Source of the DNA: Myotis daubentonii | Taxonomy: Eukaryota; Chordata; Mammalia; Chiroptera; Vespertilionidae | NCBI RefSeq assembly: GCF_963259705.1 | Contig: NC_081840.1 | Location: 3,275,562-3,339,561, forward strand | Direction of reading: 5' to 3' | Length of the DNA stretch: 64,000 nt | In this document: positions 12,501 through 20,575 of the stretch, in pieces | Numbering within the stretch: the stretch's first letter is position 1 | Layout: every line of letters starts with the position of its first letter | Notes under the pieces: model-generated | The model's input: only the letters and a program-made list of their open reading frames with translations | Told to the model about the DNA's origin: nothing | Databases searched by the model: none | Translations under genes and position numbers: made by a program

Positions 12501-15500
12501 AGAGTAGCAGGAAGAGATAGGAAGTATCTGGCTCATTGGAGGAGTTCTAAAGCGGTAACTTTGTTTTTGCTCCCAGCACTAAGCCATCAAATGGCTGCTA
12601 AGAAACTGAAAGGTGACACTGCTTACATGTCTGCACTCCTCTGTTTCGCACCAGCAGAAGTGGCTGGGTCTTGCCCTCACCTAACTGTGTCTGTGCATAT
12701 TGGGCAGATTTCACATATTTTATATGTAAGGACCTGACGCCTACTAATGTGGAAAGTCCTCTACGCTGTTTAATTAGAGAACGAGAAAAAAATGGCGAGC
12801 ACATGTCACAAAAATAGCCATTGTCACCTTCTCAGTAAAACCCCAGAAATTATTTATGGAAAGATCAGGAGAGCTCCAGGGAGAAGCGTCGAGAGAGACA
12901 CAGTGATGACGGGGGAGTGAATGAGTGGCCATCGCGCTCCTGTCTCATTCTGTGCCAGACATGCTGTCCTCATCTCCACACCGACAACCAGGAGATCATA
13001 ACAGCAAAGGGAGACATGTGCCGCCAGGAAGGGCGCAGGGGAGGTGTCAAGGTCTGGAGAGCAGCCTGGCCTCCAAGGGTCTGGAAGGGCCTGGAAAGAT
13101 GCTGGCACCACATTCTGTCTCTGCATCTGAATCCCCTTCTCTCTCATGCCCCTTTCCTCTCTCGCTCTTTGGACCAGAATCTCTCTCTCCTCTGGCTCCC
13201 GTGGCAGCCCGGGGGCAGCCCTGCCCCCCAGAGGTTCCGGGTTTCACTGGAGGCAAGCCTAGAGCTGGACGTGACTCTCAGTCCCGATCCACATTCCAAG
13301 AAGGTCAAGTCAGAGGCCACGTACTGTCCAGGTGGCCAGGTGCCCCTCCCCGCCCACCCCCAGCGCCCTCGGGGGCAGCACTGTCCTGTGAGCCCTCCTC
13401 CTCCGAGAGGGAGCCTTTCAAAGCCGGTCAGAGGACCCTCAGGCGCAGCAAGGCTGGGATTACTGGAGGAACCAGGGAAAATCCATTTAAATGTCAGCGT
13501 GTGGGCACCGGCATGCATGAAGTTTTTGTCTTTTTTTTTTTTTTTTTTTCGATGCAAAAGCAAAGAGTCTTTATTCGAACTAGTTCGGCTCCCCAACAGG
13601 TTTTTGTCTTTTTTTAACATACGTTTTTGTTAATTTCAGAACGGAAGGGAGAGGGAGAGAGAGAGAAACATCCATGATGGGAGAGAATCATGGATCGGCT
13701 GCCTCCTGCACTCCCCACACTAGGGATCAAGCCCGCAACCCAGGCCTGTGCCCTTGACCGGAATCGAACCCCTGACCTCCTGGTTCATAGGTTGATGCTC
13801 AACCCCTGCGCCACGCCGGCCGGGCTGCCTTTTTCTTTCTCGGTTTGTTTGTACCCACTAACTGACAAACTCTGCCTGTTCCGCCCCTCTTCCTGTGTCA
13901 GCACCGGGGTGCCTCTCGTCTAGGTCAAGGTGACAGTGTGTAACCAGGGAGTGGGGGAGGGGCCATCACCGTGGTGTACTTGGGCGCAGGGTGGGGGGTC
14001 CCCGGGAGGAAGGTGTGGAGGGCTGAGTAGTGAATGCGTCCACGGCACACCCTTCCCTGCAGACACCTCCCAAGAACACCCAAGAGAGGGCTGAGGATGG
14101 ACTGCGGGGTGACTGGGGGGAACTCATTGTAACCAACAAGCCTTTCTCTCTCTTTTTTTTCTTGGTCCTGATAGCGACATGAGTCAGGCATACTGCAGTC
14201 CCGACCGAGGGCTCCCCGTCTTTGCCTGGATGCTTCCAGGGCTGGAGAACCGCCCCCCCCCAACCCATCCGTCCGTCCGTCCGTCCATCCGTCCGCTTAA
14301 ATCCATGGGGTCTGTCAGAGGCAGACGGGGGTGCAGGCTTCCTCCCTCCGTTTCCCAGGGCCGGTCTGATATCGGCCAGTGAGACCAGAAAGTCTGACCG
14401 GTGCTGGCAACTAGAATAGGAAACCGCAGGTGGTAACTTACATAACGGACCCCCACAAGGTTACGGGTGGAGAATTTTCCCGACTATGGTCTCAGAACGC
14501 ACTGTAGGTGGGCCCCGAATGTCAGGATGTGTTGACCGCTCCCTCTCTCCTGGTGTTTAAAGATGTAGGGAAGATTGAAGACCCTCACAACAGACTCACT
14601 ATCAAACGGCTCATCAAGGAGATTGGGGAGCCTCGGAATTATGGTTTAACGGATGAGGAAAAGGCCGAAGAGGAGCGCAAGGTTGCCGAGGAGCGCATGG
14701 CCAGGGAGGCGATGGTGGAAGCGGAGCGGGAGCACAAGGAAGCCGTGGAGATGGCCGAGAAGATTGCTCGCTGGGAGGAGTGGGTGAGTGTGTGTGTGCG
14801 CGTGCAGGCTTATGTGTGCAGGCGTGTGTGTGTGTGTGTGTGTGTGCAGGCTTTGTGTATGTGTGCAGTCTTGTGTGTATGCAGGCTTATGTGTGCAGGC
14901 TTGTGTGTGCGTGCGTGTGTGCAGGCTTGTATGTGTGCAGTCTTGTGTGTATGTATGCATGTGCAGGCTTGTGTGTGTGCAGATGCATGTATGCAGGCTT
15001 GTGTGCGTGTGCGTAGGCTTGTGTGTGCATGTGTGTGTGCAGGCTTGTGTGTGTGTGCAGGCTTGTATGTGGGTGCATGTGTGCAGTCTTGTGTGTATGT
15101 ATGCATGTGTAGGCTTGTGTGTGTGCAGGCTTATGTGTGTGCATGTGTGTGCAGGCTTGTGTGTGTACGCAGGCTTGTGTGTGTGCACAGGCTTATGTGT
15201 GTGCATGTGTGTGCAGGCTTGTGTGCGTGCAGGCTTGTGTGTGTATGTGTGTGCATTCCTGTGCAGGCTTGTATGTGTGTGTGCACGGGAACCTGTGGAG
15301 GGGGCCCTGGCAAAGCCATTTAGGCCAGTTGCACTTCCAACCCTGCTAATAGAGAAATGTCACAGAAATCCCCAAACCAGTTTTGTTAGTTTATTAGTCA
15401 TGTGTACCATTTTACAACGATGCCATAGTCTTCTGCTCAGTATAAATCACAACGACAATAATAACGAGCCATCGCCAGCCGTGTTAGCAACACACATCCT

Positions 15501-18500
15501 GCCCCTGTAACGTGCTGCTGCGCGGCGACCTTGTGGTTTCAGTCGACTTCCCCCCATTTACCCCCTGGCCCTGGGTGTCAGCCTCATTCCACCGTCCCCA
15601 TCCCCCACTCTCACCTACGCTGCCCTTACAGTAGCTCGGAGCCCGCAGCTCTCCGCTCCTCAGAGGTCAGTGTGTCTCACCCGGGTTGTGGGCTGTGCCA
15701 TCCCCCTGGTCTCCCCAGCTCCGCAGCCTGTGTGTCTCCAATCCGTGCAGGCAGCCTCCTGAAGTGCAGGTGCTCACGGCCATGCTCCGCTCCCTCTTCA
15801 CAGGCTCACCATCACCTGAGACGCAAGTCCAGACTCCTACCGTGGCCCCCAAGGTCCTTGGGGACCCGGCTGCTTCTAAGATTTCCCAGCGTATCTAAAC
15901 ATGCGCCTCCCGTGTGACACAGTTCCTCACCGTTTAAAAAATCTTTATTCAAAGTCGTCTTTCCAAGGAGGCCTTTCTTGGACATGAGCCATATTTAAAA
16001 TTTCAACCCCTGCCCTGGCCGGGTAGCTCAGGCTGGAGCATTGTCACGATACACCAGGGTTGCAGGTTCAATGAGAGAGAATCATTTGATTCACTGCCTC
16101 CTGCACGCCCCCTACGGGGGATGAGCCCACAGCCCAGGCATGTGCCCTGACCAGGAATCAAACTGTGACCTCCTGGTTCATAGGTCGATGCTCAACCACT
16201 GAGCCACGCCGATCGGGCCATTGGTTGATTCTTGTATGTGCCCTGGCCTCCAACCCTGCGTTCTCGATTCTGCGCGCACACACCACTCTGATAAACAAAA
16301 CCTGATCTCACTGTGTCAGTGTTCATGCCTCCGATCACCAGCTTACCGACTTTTCCTGCGTTAGGACGTCCCATTCCCTCTTATGCTGCACGCTGTCCCC
16401 ACCCATGCTGGAGCTGTGCGTCTTTTTCTTATTATTTTGCAAGAACCACTCCTGGTCGGGTTGTGCGAGAGAAACAGGAATGGCCCAGGAGACACCGTTA
16501 GCCACGTTGTCCGGACCCGGCTCCACTCTCTGGAGGTCCGTGCCCTGCGCGTGTCCCTCTGTGTCCCGGCCTCTCCATGTGGGAGATGAGGATGGTGATG
16601 GCACCTGCTTCATAGGGTCGCGGTGGTGACTGAAGAGTTAATGTGTGTGCAAACATGCAAACTGTTAGCCTGGCAAACAGTGTGCTCCCCCATCAGATCT
16701 AAGCTTTTTATAATATAATGCAAATAGTTCTTTCTCAGCTCATCCGTCCTTTATCTTTCAATATCATGTATGATGTTTCTTCTGGTCATAAAATATTTAC
16801 GTTTAGCCCGGCTGAGGTGGCTCAGTGGTTGAGCTTCAACCTATGAACCAGGAGGTCACGATTTGATTCCCGGTCAAGGCACATGCCTGGTTGTGAAATC
16901 AATCCCCAGTGTGGGGTGTGCAGGAGGCCACCGATCAATGATTCTCTCTCATCATTGATGTTTCTTATTTCTTATTTATTTATTTATTTATTTATTTTTA
17001 TAATTTCTTTTTGTCTAAAGTTTTACGTATGGCTCCTTTTTCCCCAGTTGAACTCCCCAGCCACTATCATTGATGTTTCTATCTCCCTCTCCTCTCCTCT
17101 CTGAAATCAATATATTAAAAAACATATGAAACAATATTTATGTTTATATGCAGTCAAATCCATCAGTCTTCTCCCATTTGATTCCTGGGTTTTCTATCTT
17201 TCTGGGAAAGTTCTCTTTTAAAAAAGATCAGTTAGGATTCCTTAGCTTGCAGGGGACAGAAAAGTCCATTGAAAATGTCTTGGCAATAGAGAAAAGTGAT
17301 GGATTCATGTAACAGGAAAGCCCAGGGTAGGCTGGCTTCAGGCCAGGCTTGGTACAGTGGCTCAGAAGGCACCAAGGACCTCGCATCCCTCTCTCTGCTC
17401 CCTCGTCGTTGTCGGTGTCACCCTTGGGCTCTTCCTGACGTGGCCCATGGACAGGAGGGGGGCTGGACGGATGGGCTTGCGTCCCATCTAAACCTCTAGG
17501 CTGAGAAGGAAGATTTTTCAAAGGAAATATGGAATTATTTTTCCCAGGGGAAGGTGGCTGTATGCTGAGCAAGGAATAGCACATGTCCACCAGACCAATG
17601 CCTTCCAGATCTGTTATTACTTCTACTAGAGGCCCGGTGCACAAAAATTTGTGCACTCGGGGGGGGGGGGGTCCCTCAGCCCAGCCTGTGCCCTCTCGCA
17701 GTCTGGGACCCCTCGGGAGATAATGACCTGCTGGCTTAGGCCAGCTCTCGGGTGGCAGAGGGCAGGCCTAATCCCTAGGTGCAGCCCCTGGTCGGGCTCA
17801 GAGCAGGGCAGATTGGGAGGTTGCGATGCCACCCTCAGTCACGCTCAGGGTAGGGCCGATTGGGGGGTTGGGGCACCGCCCCCTGTCACACTCAAGGCAG
17901 GGTCGATGGGGAGGTTGTGGTGCCACCCCGTCACGCACAGAGCAGGGCGGATCAGGGGGTTGGGACGCTGCCCTATATCACCCACAGAGCAGGGCCGACC
18001 AGGGGGTTGGGGCACCGCCACTGTCACACTCAGGGCAGGGCCGATGGGGAGGTTATGGCTCTACCCCGTCACACACAGAGCAGGGCCCATGGGGTGGGGG
18101 GGTTGGGGCGCTGCACCCTGTCACACACAGAGCCGCAGGGCGATCAGGAGGTTGAGGAGCTCCCCCCTATCAGGCACAGAGCAGGGCCGATCAGGGGGTT
18201 GGGGTGCCTTCCCCTGTCAGGAACAGAGCAGGGCCGATAGGGAGGTTGTGGCCCCGCCCCCTGTCACACACAGAGCCACAGGGCGATCAGGTGGTTTGGG
18301 CACTGCCCCCTGTCATGCTGATCCCGGTGCTGGGAGGCATATTACCCTTTTACTATATAGAATAGACGCCTGGTGCATGGGTGGGCGCTGGCTGGTTTGC
18401 CCTGAAGGGTGTCCTGGATCAGGGTGGGGGTCCCCACTGGGGTGCCTGGCCAGTCTGGCTGAGGGGCTGAGGGCTATTTTCAGGCTGGGACTGAAGCTCC

Positions 18501-20344
18501 CAACTGCTTTTTTTTTTTTTTTTTTTATTCTGGGCCAGCTTTAGCTCTGAGGCTCCAGCTCTTAGGCCTCCGCTCCTGAAAGCAGGTATCTGGTTTGTTT
18601 AAGTTCTACAATCGAAACTCTGTATCAACTCCAGGTCTGAGATCCCGGCTAGCTGAAAGCTGGTTTCTGGGGTTTTGTTTAGCTTCTATTTTTGTAACTA
18701 TGTTTCAAACTGCCAGCTCAGAGGCCTGCAGCGGCAGGCGGGGAACATTGGAGTCCTCCGTCACTGAAGCAAGCAAGCCTCATGTTAGTTTCAAGCTGCC
18801 TGGCTGCTGGCCACCATCTTGGCTGGCAGTTAATTTGCATATTGCCCTGATTAGCCAATGGGAAGGGTAGCGGTCGTATGCCAATTACCATGTTTCTCTT
18901 TTATTATATAGGATGGCCCTCCTTCCTTCCCTCCCTCCCTCTCTTCCTCCCTCTCTCCCCCCTTCTCTCTCCTCCCTTCTTTTCTTCATCTAGACAGCTA
19001 GAAATGATTTCTGTTTAAGAAGTGAGGTAGGGATCCAGCTTACTATTTCCATGGTTATACCACCCTTTCTGTCTATTCTCTGCGGGTTGGAAAGGCCATC
19101 TTATAATAATGCGGCGGCCATTTCTAGCACGCTCTAGTTCTGATGCATTGTGGGGTGAGTCGTGTGAAAGAGTTCTCCCTTTTCTGACTCTTCCCCCCCC
19201 CCCCCCCCCCGTGTTCTACTTGTAGAATAGACGGCTAGAAGAAGTGAAAAGGGAAGAAACCGAATTACTCGAGGCTCAGTCTGCTCCCCTGAGAAACTAC
19301 TTAATGACTTACGTTATGCCAACGCTCATGCAGGGTCTGAACGAGTGTTGCAAGGTCAGACCAGAGGATCCTGTGGATTTTCTGGTAAGAGATTGAGGGT
19401 GCTTGTTTTTTTAATATCAATTTGAAAATAAAATATACCTGAATCTAAATGGGAAGCCAGTTGACATAGAGAAATTGTGTGTCTGGCATTTGGGAAATAG
19501 CCTCTAATGCAGTGGTTCTCAACCTTCTGGCCCTTTAAATACAGCTCCTCATGTTGTGACCCAACCATAAAATTATTTTCGTTGCTACTTCATAACTGTC
19601 ATGTTACTAATGTTATGAGTCATCACGTAAATATCTGATATGCAGGATGGTCTTAGGCGACCCCTGTGAAAGGGTTGTTCGACCGGCAAAGGGGTCGCCA
19701 CCTGGTTGAGAACCGCTGCTCTAATGCCTTCACAGTTTATAATAAGATTTAAAAAAAAATTTTATTGAATTTATTGGAGTGACATTGGTTAGTAAAATGA
19801 CACAGGTTTCAGGAGTCCAGTTCTATAACGCATCATCTGTGTACTGCATTGTGTGTTCACCACCCAAAGGCAAGTCTCCTCTGTCACCATTTATCCCCCT
19901 ATCCCCTCGACTACCCCCCACCCCTCCTGCTCCTGTAGTCACCATGCTGTTGTCTGTGTCTATGAGTTATTTTTTTCCTTAATCCCTTCCCCCTTTTCAC
20001 CCAGCCGCCCAAGCCCCCTCCCTTCTAGCAGCTGTCAGTCTGTTCTCTATCTATGAGTCTATTTCTATTTTGTTTATTTTGTTCGTCAGATTCCACCTAT
20101 AAGTGAGATAATGTGGTATTTGTCTTTCTCTGGCTGGCTCGTTGCACTTAGCTATAAGAAGAGTTTTATTACTCATTTGAAAGTAAGAGGTTTGTACACT
20201 TTTATTTTTAAATTGTGCACGTTAATAGTACAAATATGTGGCCCACAAGTACCTTGAAGTGCCTTCTCATTGCCGACCCGCCTCTATTCCTTCTCCCCCT
20301 TGCAGGCAGAGTACCTCTTCAAGCACAATCCCGCAACACTGTGA
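410..20344 (+). CDS. AK7: Adenylate kinase 7 (AK7), 3' half of the gene, nine exons, 5' end outside the window
   Basis: AK7 catalyses ATP + AMP = 2 ADP and acts in motile cilia and sperm flagella; loss in mammals causes ciliary and sperm-tail defects (known for the family). Exons 410-559, 1861-1989, 3107-3239, 8419-8547, 8987-9055, 11225-11422, 14563-14783, 19226-19384 and 20306-20344 all have AG/GT borders and total 1227 nt, one open frame of 408 codons plus TGA. Numbering from the first codon here: P-loop GPPAVGKSS at 58-66, acidic run about 107-117, kinase signature YILDGFPK at 163-170, second acidic run about 182-190, charged coiled coil about 291-343, Dpy-30 motif about 365-405. By comparison with remembered human AK7 (about 723 aa), roughly 315 N-terminal residues lie upstream. 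No frameshift or stop is seen, so the gene looks functional. Confidence 0.95.
886..938 (+). repeat. G-rich run
   Basis: GGGGGGGGGAGAGGGGGGAG and following G tracts; could form a G-quadruplex. AK7 intron. Confidence 0.8.
985..1130 (-). mobile_element. MIR element
   Basis: ACAGATGTGAAAACCAAGGC, GAGAGACAGGGCAACTCC and CACAGCCGCGTGGCTAGTCA follow the MIR core in order, moderately diverged. Confidence 0.7.
1249..1463 (-). mobile_element. Ves SINE, CTCACCTGAGG subtype
   Basis: Tail-side block AATCCTCACCTGAGGATATT, then the usual antisense body and head ending GCGGACGGGC. Confidence 0.88.
1861..1989 (+). CDS. AK7: AK7 exon with the P-loop
   Basis: Acceptor cctctctcag, donor gtatcg; 43 codons in phase 0. 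It opens [20 protein letters not shown], holding the nucleotide-binding Walker A loop, and closes with [13 protein letters not shown], part of the AMP-binding region of the adenylate kinase fold. Confidence 0.95.
2244..2470 (-). mobile_element. Ves SINE with clear target duplication
   Basis: Full antisense copy; flanking AGTGGAACCTTTA at 2231 and 2472. Abuts the L1 relic. Confidence 0.92.
2488..2930 (-). mobile_element. L1 3' end in AK7 intron
   Basis: Antisense L1 3' UTR: GGGGTGACATCGGTCAACAT, then the TTCTGACTTATTTCTCACAG and GTGTTGCTGCCAACGGC stretch, ending CACTTGGGTTGTGACG. 5' truncated. Confidence 0.8.
3107..3239 (+). CDS. AK7: AK7 exon with acidic insert
   Basis: Acceptor gtgtgcag, donor gtaact; 44 codons plus one base. 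It encodes [10 protein letters not shown], then about ten Asp/Glu residues, then [21 protein letters not shown] Glu-rich insert at this position is normal for AK7. A very C-rich intron stretch follows the donor. Confidence 0.93.
3591..3799 (+). mobile_element. Ves SINE, diverged
   Basis: Starts GGCCCTGGCTGTGTGGCTCA; box B is altered (GGCTTCCCGG). Tail AATCAATAAAAATATATTTT. Confidence 0.85.
3938..4091 (-). mobile_element. Ves SINE, head missing
   Basis: Antisense tail and body up to CCCTTGACTGGA, then stops; ATAATCTT on both sides suggests it inserted already truncated. Confidence 0.82.
4124..4355 (+). mobile_element. Ves SINE, full length
   Basis: 13-bp duplication AAATACTCAGGCA at 4111-4123 and 4356-4368. 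Confidence 0.93.
4926..5370 (-). mobile_element. Ves SINE split by a hAT
   Basis: Duplication ACTCACTTGGTA at 4914 and 5371. Long T run at the tail side (4927-4952). The hAT at 5120-5340 interrupts its head. Confidence 0.92.
5120..5340. mobile_element. Non-autonomous hAT inserted in a SINE
   Basis: Inverted ends CAGCCGTGGGCAAACT and AGTTTGCCCACCCCTG, with a perfect 8-bp duplication CTCTATCC (5112-5119, 5341-5348) taken from the tRNA-like head of the surrounding Ves SINE. Contains an internal A18 run. Confidence 0.9.
5657..5890 (+). mobile_element. Ves SINE, CTCAGGTGAGG tail subtype
   Basis: GCCCTGGCCGGTTCGGCTCA head; tail AAAGATCCTCAGGTGAGGAT, the sense version of the block at 1.27 kb. Confidence 0.87.
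5891..7689. other. AK7 intron, nothing recognised
   Basis: GC-rich sequence with several chance ORFs on both strands (the longest 187 codons on the minus strand) that lack recognisable domains. No repeat family or exon identified. Confidence 0.6.
7690..7889 (-). mobile_element. Ves SINE
   Basis: Antisense, complete; body has a small deletion at the first ATCGATG motif (TTAGAAATGATGAG). Confidence 0.9.
8419..8547 (+). CDS. AK7: AK7 exon with the adenylate kinase signature
   Basis: Acceptor tttttgtcag, donor gtaagt; 129 nt, split codons at both ends. It encodes [20 protein letters not shown] and then [20 protein letters not shown]. The usual DGFPR arginine of short adenylate kinases is Lys here, as I remember it also being in human AK7. 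Confidence 0.95.
8757..8960 (-). mobile_element. L1 3' end with long C tract
   Basis: AATCTTTATTGTTGAAAGTA, GATGTCCCCTTTTTCCCCC, then C-rich 8821-8856 and TATTGTCTGTGTCCCTGGG. The short 8.8 kb copy ends about 30 bp before an AK7 exon. Confidence 0.75.
8821..8856 (+). repeat. C tract in an L1 relic
   Basis: Almost pure C with two G interruptions; ends about 130 bp before an AK7 exon. Confidence 0.85.
8987..9055 (+). CDS. AK7: AK7 short acidic exon
   Basis: Acceptor ttttattag, donor gtaagt; 69 nt. It encodes [20 protein letters not shown] then TIP. An L1 relic with a long C tract ends about 30 bp upstream, so the whole pyrimidine tract of this exon is the short tattttgttttattag stretch. Confidence 0.92.
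9663..9877 (+). mobile_element. Ves SINE
   Basis: CCCGGCCAGTTAGGCTCAGT head; AATAAAATAAAAATAAAAA tail. Confidence 0.9.
10020..10167 (+). mobile_element. Minimal Helitron, 148 bp
   Basis: TCCTATAGAATAAAAGCATA at the 5' end; CCAGTGCATGAATTTTGTGC hairpin region and CCCCTAG at the 3' end. The hairpin is imperfect. Confidence 0.75.
10604..10857 (-). mobile_element. Ves SINE, CTCACCCAAGG subtype
   Basis: Antisense with GCTGCTTTT-type duplication on both sides. A GGGAA-rich run follows. Confidence 0.88.
10877..10965 (+). repeat. GGGAA purine repeat
   Basis: GGGAAGGGAAGGGGAGGGAA and similar units. Confidence 0.85.
11225..11422 (+). CDS. AK7: AK7 exon, distal part of the kinase fold
   Basis: Acceptor ttcccccccag, donor gtacgg; 198 nt. 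It encodes [20 protein letters not shown] and [20 protein letters not shown], then [13 protein letters not shown]. Strongly GC-rich at third positions, like its intron. Confidence 0.94.
11673..11896 (-). mobile_element. Ves SINE
   Basis: Antisense; TGGAATGCCA/TGGAATACCA repeats flank it. Confidence 0.87.
12410..12540 (+). mobile_element. MIR element
   Basis: CCTCAGTGTTCTCATCTGAG, AATAATCCCTGCCTTGTAGA and GTTGTTCC in MIR order. Confidence 0.7.
13550..13599 (-). mobile_element. 50-bp retrocopy of an ERV transcript 3' end
   Basis: On the minus strand it reads AATAAAGACTCTTTGC and then TTTTGCATCG followed by about 18-20 A. AATAAA a few bases before a GCATCG-type end is the R-region layout of gammaretrovirus LTRs. 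A 16-bp direct repeat GTTTTTGTCTTTTTTT (13522-13537, 13600-13615) flanks it, as in L1-mediated insertion. No coding part of any virus is present. Confidence 0.6.
13616..13825 (-). mobile_element. Ves SINE
   Basis: Antisense full copy directly after the ERV-tail retrocopy; both insertions used T-rich sequence. Confidence 0.9.
14266..14297 (+). repeat. CCGT tetranucleotide repeat
   Basis: CCATCCGTCCGTCCGTCCGT and variants, about eight units. Confidence 0.85.
14563..14783 (+). CDS. AK7: AK7 exon encoding the charged coiled coil
   Basis: Acceptor gtgtttaaag, donor gtgagt; 221 nt. It encodes [40 protein letters not shown] and a Glu/Arg/Lys/Ala-rich helix ending KIARWEEW. The donor runs straight into a long TG-rich tandem repeat. 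Confidence 0.94.
14784..15290 (+). repeat. TG-rich minisatellite at an AK7 splice donor
   Basis: Units such as TGTGTGTGCAGGCTTG repeat for about 500 bp beginning at the donor itself. Reads as UG repeats in AK7 pre-mRNA. Confidence 0.9.
15291..16013. other. AK7 intron, nothing recognised
   Basis: Moderately GC-rich, pyrimidine-biased sequence; no repeat or exon recognised. Confidence 0.55.
16014..16218. mobile_element. Inverted pair of Ves SINE pieces
   Basis: A sense head (16014-16070) meets an antisense body and head (16071-16218) without a gap. The two heads are inverted repeats, so the transcript could form a hairpin. Confidence 0.8.
16530..16690 (+). mobile_element. Probable MIR element
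   Basis: GATGATGGCACCTGCTTCAT-like and AGGGTCGCGGTGGTGACT blocks resemble the MIR 3' half. Confidence 0.55.
16805..17127 (+). mobile_element. Ves SINE split by an L1 tail
   Basis: Head at 16805, tail AATCAATATATTAAAAAACA; interrupted at 16968-17067. Confidence 0.88.
16968..17067 (-). mobile_element. 100-bp L1 tail inserted in a SINE
   Basis: A TTTA-rich run, then GTTTTACGTATGGCTCC and CCAGTTGAACTCCCCAGCC, an L1 3' end. The 15-bp duplication ATCATTGATGTTTCT (16953-16967, 17068-17082) comes from the host SINE. Confidence 0.7.
17626..18913 (-). mobile_element. Composite non-autonomous Helitron A
   Basis: On the minus strand it begins TCCTATATAATAAAAGAG and ends with a GTGCACAAATTTTTGTGCAC hairpin and CTAG, between host A and T as Helitrons insert. 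A second internal joint at about 18350-18370 repeats the end motifs, so it is two units fused. Between about 17800 and 18310 is a tandem array of roughly 45-50 bp units (motif GATCAGGGGGTTGGGGC). It carries no Rep/helicase gene; long ORFs here come from the array. Confidence 0.88.
17800..18310. repeat. Internal minisatellite of Helitron A
   Basis: About ten units of roughly 45-50 bp, each holding a CAGAGCAGGGCCGAT-like start and GGGGTTGGGGCGC middle. A related array lies at 50395-50870. Confidence 0.8.
18914..18985 (+). repeat. Pyrimidine-rich run
   Basis: CCTTCCTTCCCTCCCTCCCT type sequence directly after composite Helitron A. Confidence 0.85.
19193..19210 (+). repeat. C18 tract before an AK7 acceptor
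   Basis: Eighteen consecutive C ending 15 bp before the penultimate AK7 exon. Confidence 0.9.
19226..19384 (+). CDS. AK7: AK7 penultimate exon, start of the Dpy-30 motif
   Basis: Acceptor ctacttgtag, donor gtaaga; 53 codons in phase 0. It encodes [20 protein letters not shown] then [20 protein letters not shown] and [10 protein letters not shown]. The [13 protein letters not shown] core matches the Dpy-30 dimerisation helix. Eighteen consecutive C lie just upstream of the acceptor. Confidence 0.94.
19510..19718 (-). mobile_element. SPIN-type hAT element 1
   Basis: Ends CAGTGGTTCTCAACC...GGTTGAGAACCGCTG, flanked by a perfect 8-bp duplication CTCTAATG (19502-19509, 19719-19726). The interior (GGTTGGGTCAC, CATAACTGTC, TGCATATCAG blocks) matches the SPIN family, known for horizontal transfer among tetrapods. 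209 bp, no transposase. It lies in the last AK7 intron. Confidence 0.92.
19751..20165 (-). mobile_element. L1 3' end in last AK7 intron
   Basis: TTTATTGGAGTGACATTGGT, GTGTGTTCACCACCCAAAGG and GATTCCACCTATAAGTGAGA blocks in antisense order. Ends 140 bp before the final exon. Confidence 0.85.
20306..20344 (+). CDS. AK7: AK7 last coding exon and stop
   Basis: Acceptor ccccttgcag; encodes [12 protein letters not shown] then TGA at 20342-20344. It completes the second Dpy-30 helix. The last residues differ from the human end as I remember it (NNPEAQ), so the tip appears variable. Confidence 0.92.
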   Translation, partial: AEYLFKHNPATL

Positions 20345-20575
20345 CGTGGAGGACCTCGAGCCACAGCCCTGCGCAGAGCTGGAGAGGACTCTGACATTGT
20401 CATGGACATTGCAATTCGAAAAATTGTTTTAAAATATGCTTTCCCAGCTTTTGGAAAATTCTCCCCCTCCCCCTGCCCTGCAAGCAAATATTTTATTAAG
20501 TAAAATCATTAGGAAATGCTACATGGCAATGAGCGGCGACTTCATTAAAATGATATGTGAAAGGTGCATTTGGTA
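20345..20575 (+). other. AK7: AK7 3' UTR (extent inferred)
   Basis: Non-coding sequence after the AK7 stop. The first reasonable poly(A) signal is ATTAAA at 20544-20549, followed by GT-rich sequence that could be the downstream element. No AATAAA lies closer to the stop. The true 3' end could be further downstream. Confidence 0.5.
20544..20549 (+). terminator. Candidate AK7 poly(A) signal ATTAAA
   Basis: The common variant hexamer 200 nt after the stop, with GTGAAAGGTGCATTTGG within 30 nt downstream. Judged by position and motif only. Confidence 0.45.

Larger units (their letters stand above)
11423..14562. other. AK7 intron
   Basis: Holds two SINEs, one MIR, the ERV-tail retrocopy and the CCGT repeat described separately. 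The stretches 11897-12409 and 12541-13520 show nothing further; a CTCGCC/ATCATC run lies at about 12130-12175. Confidence 0.6.

Noticed and set aside
14508..15323. 271-codon open frame rich in Cys and Val
   Set aside because: It reads from the real AK7 exon through the donor into the TG minisatellite; the CVCV pattern is repeat translation.
17651..18544. 297-codon open frame on the + strand
   Set aside because: It lies inside composite Helitron A and runs through the GC-rich minisatellite; its length comes from the repeat. No domain, and the antisense frames are also open.
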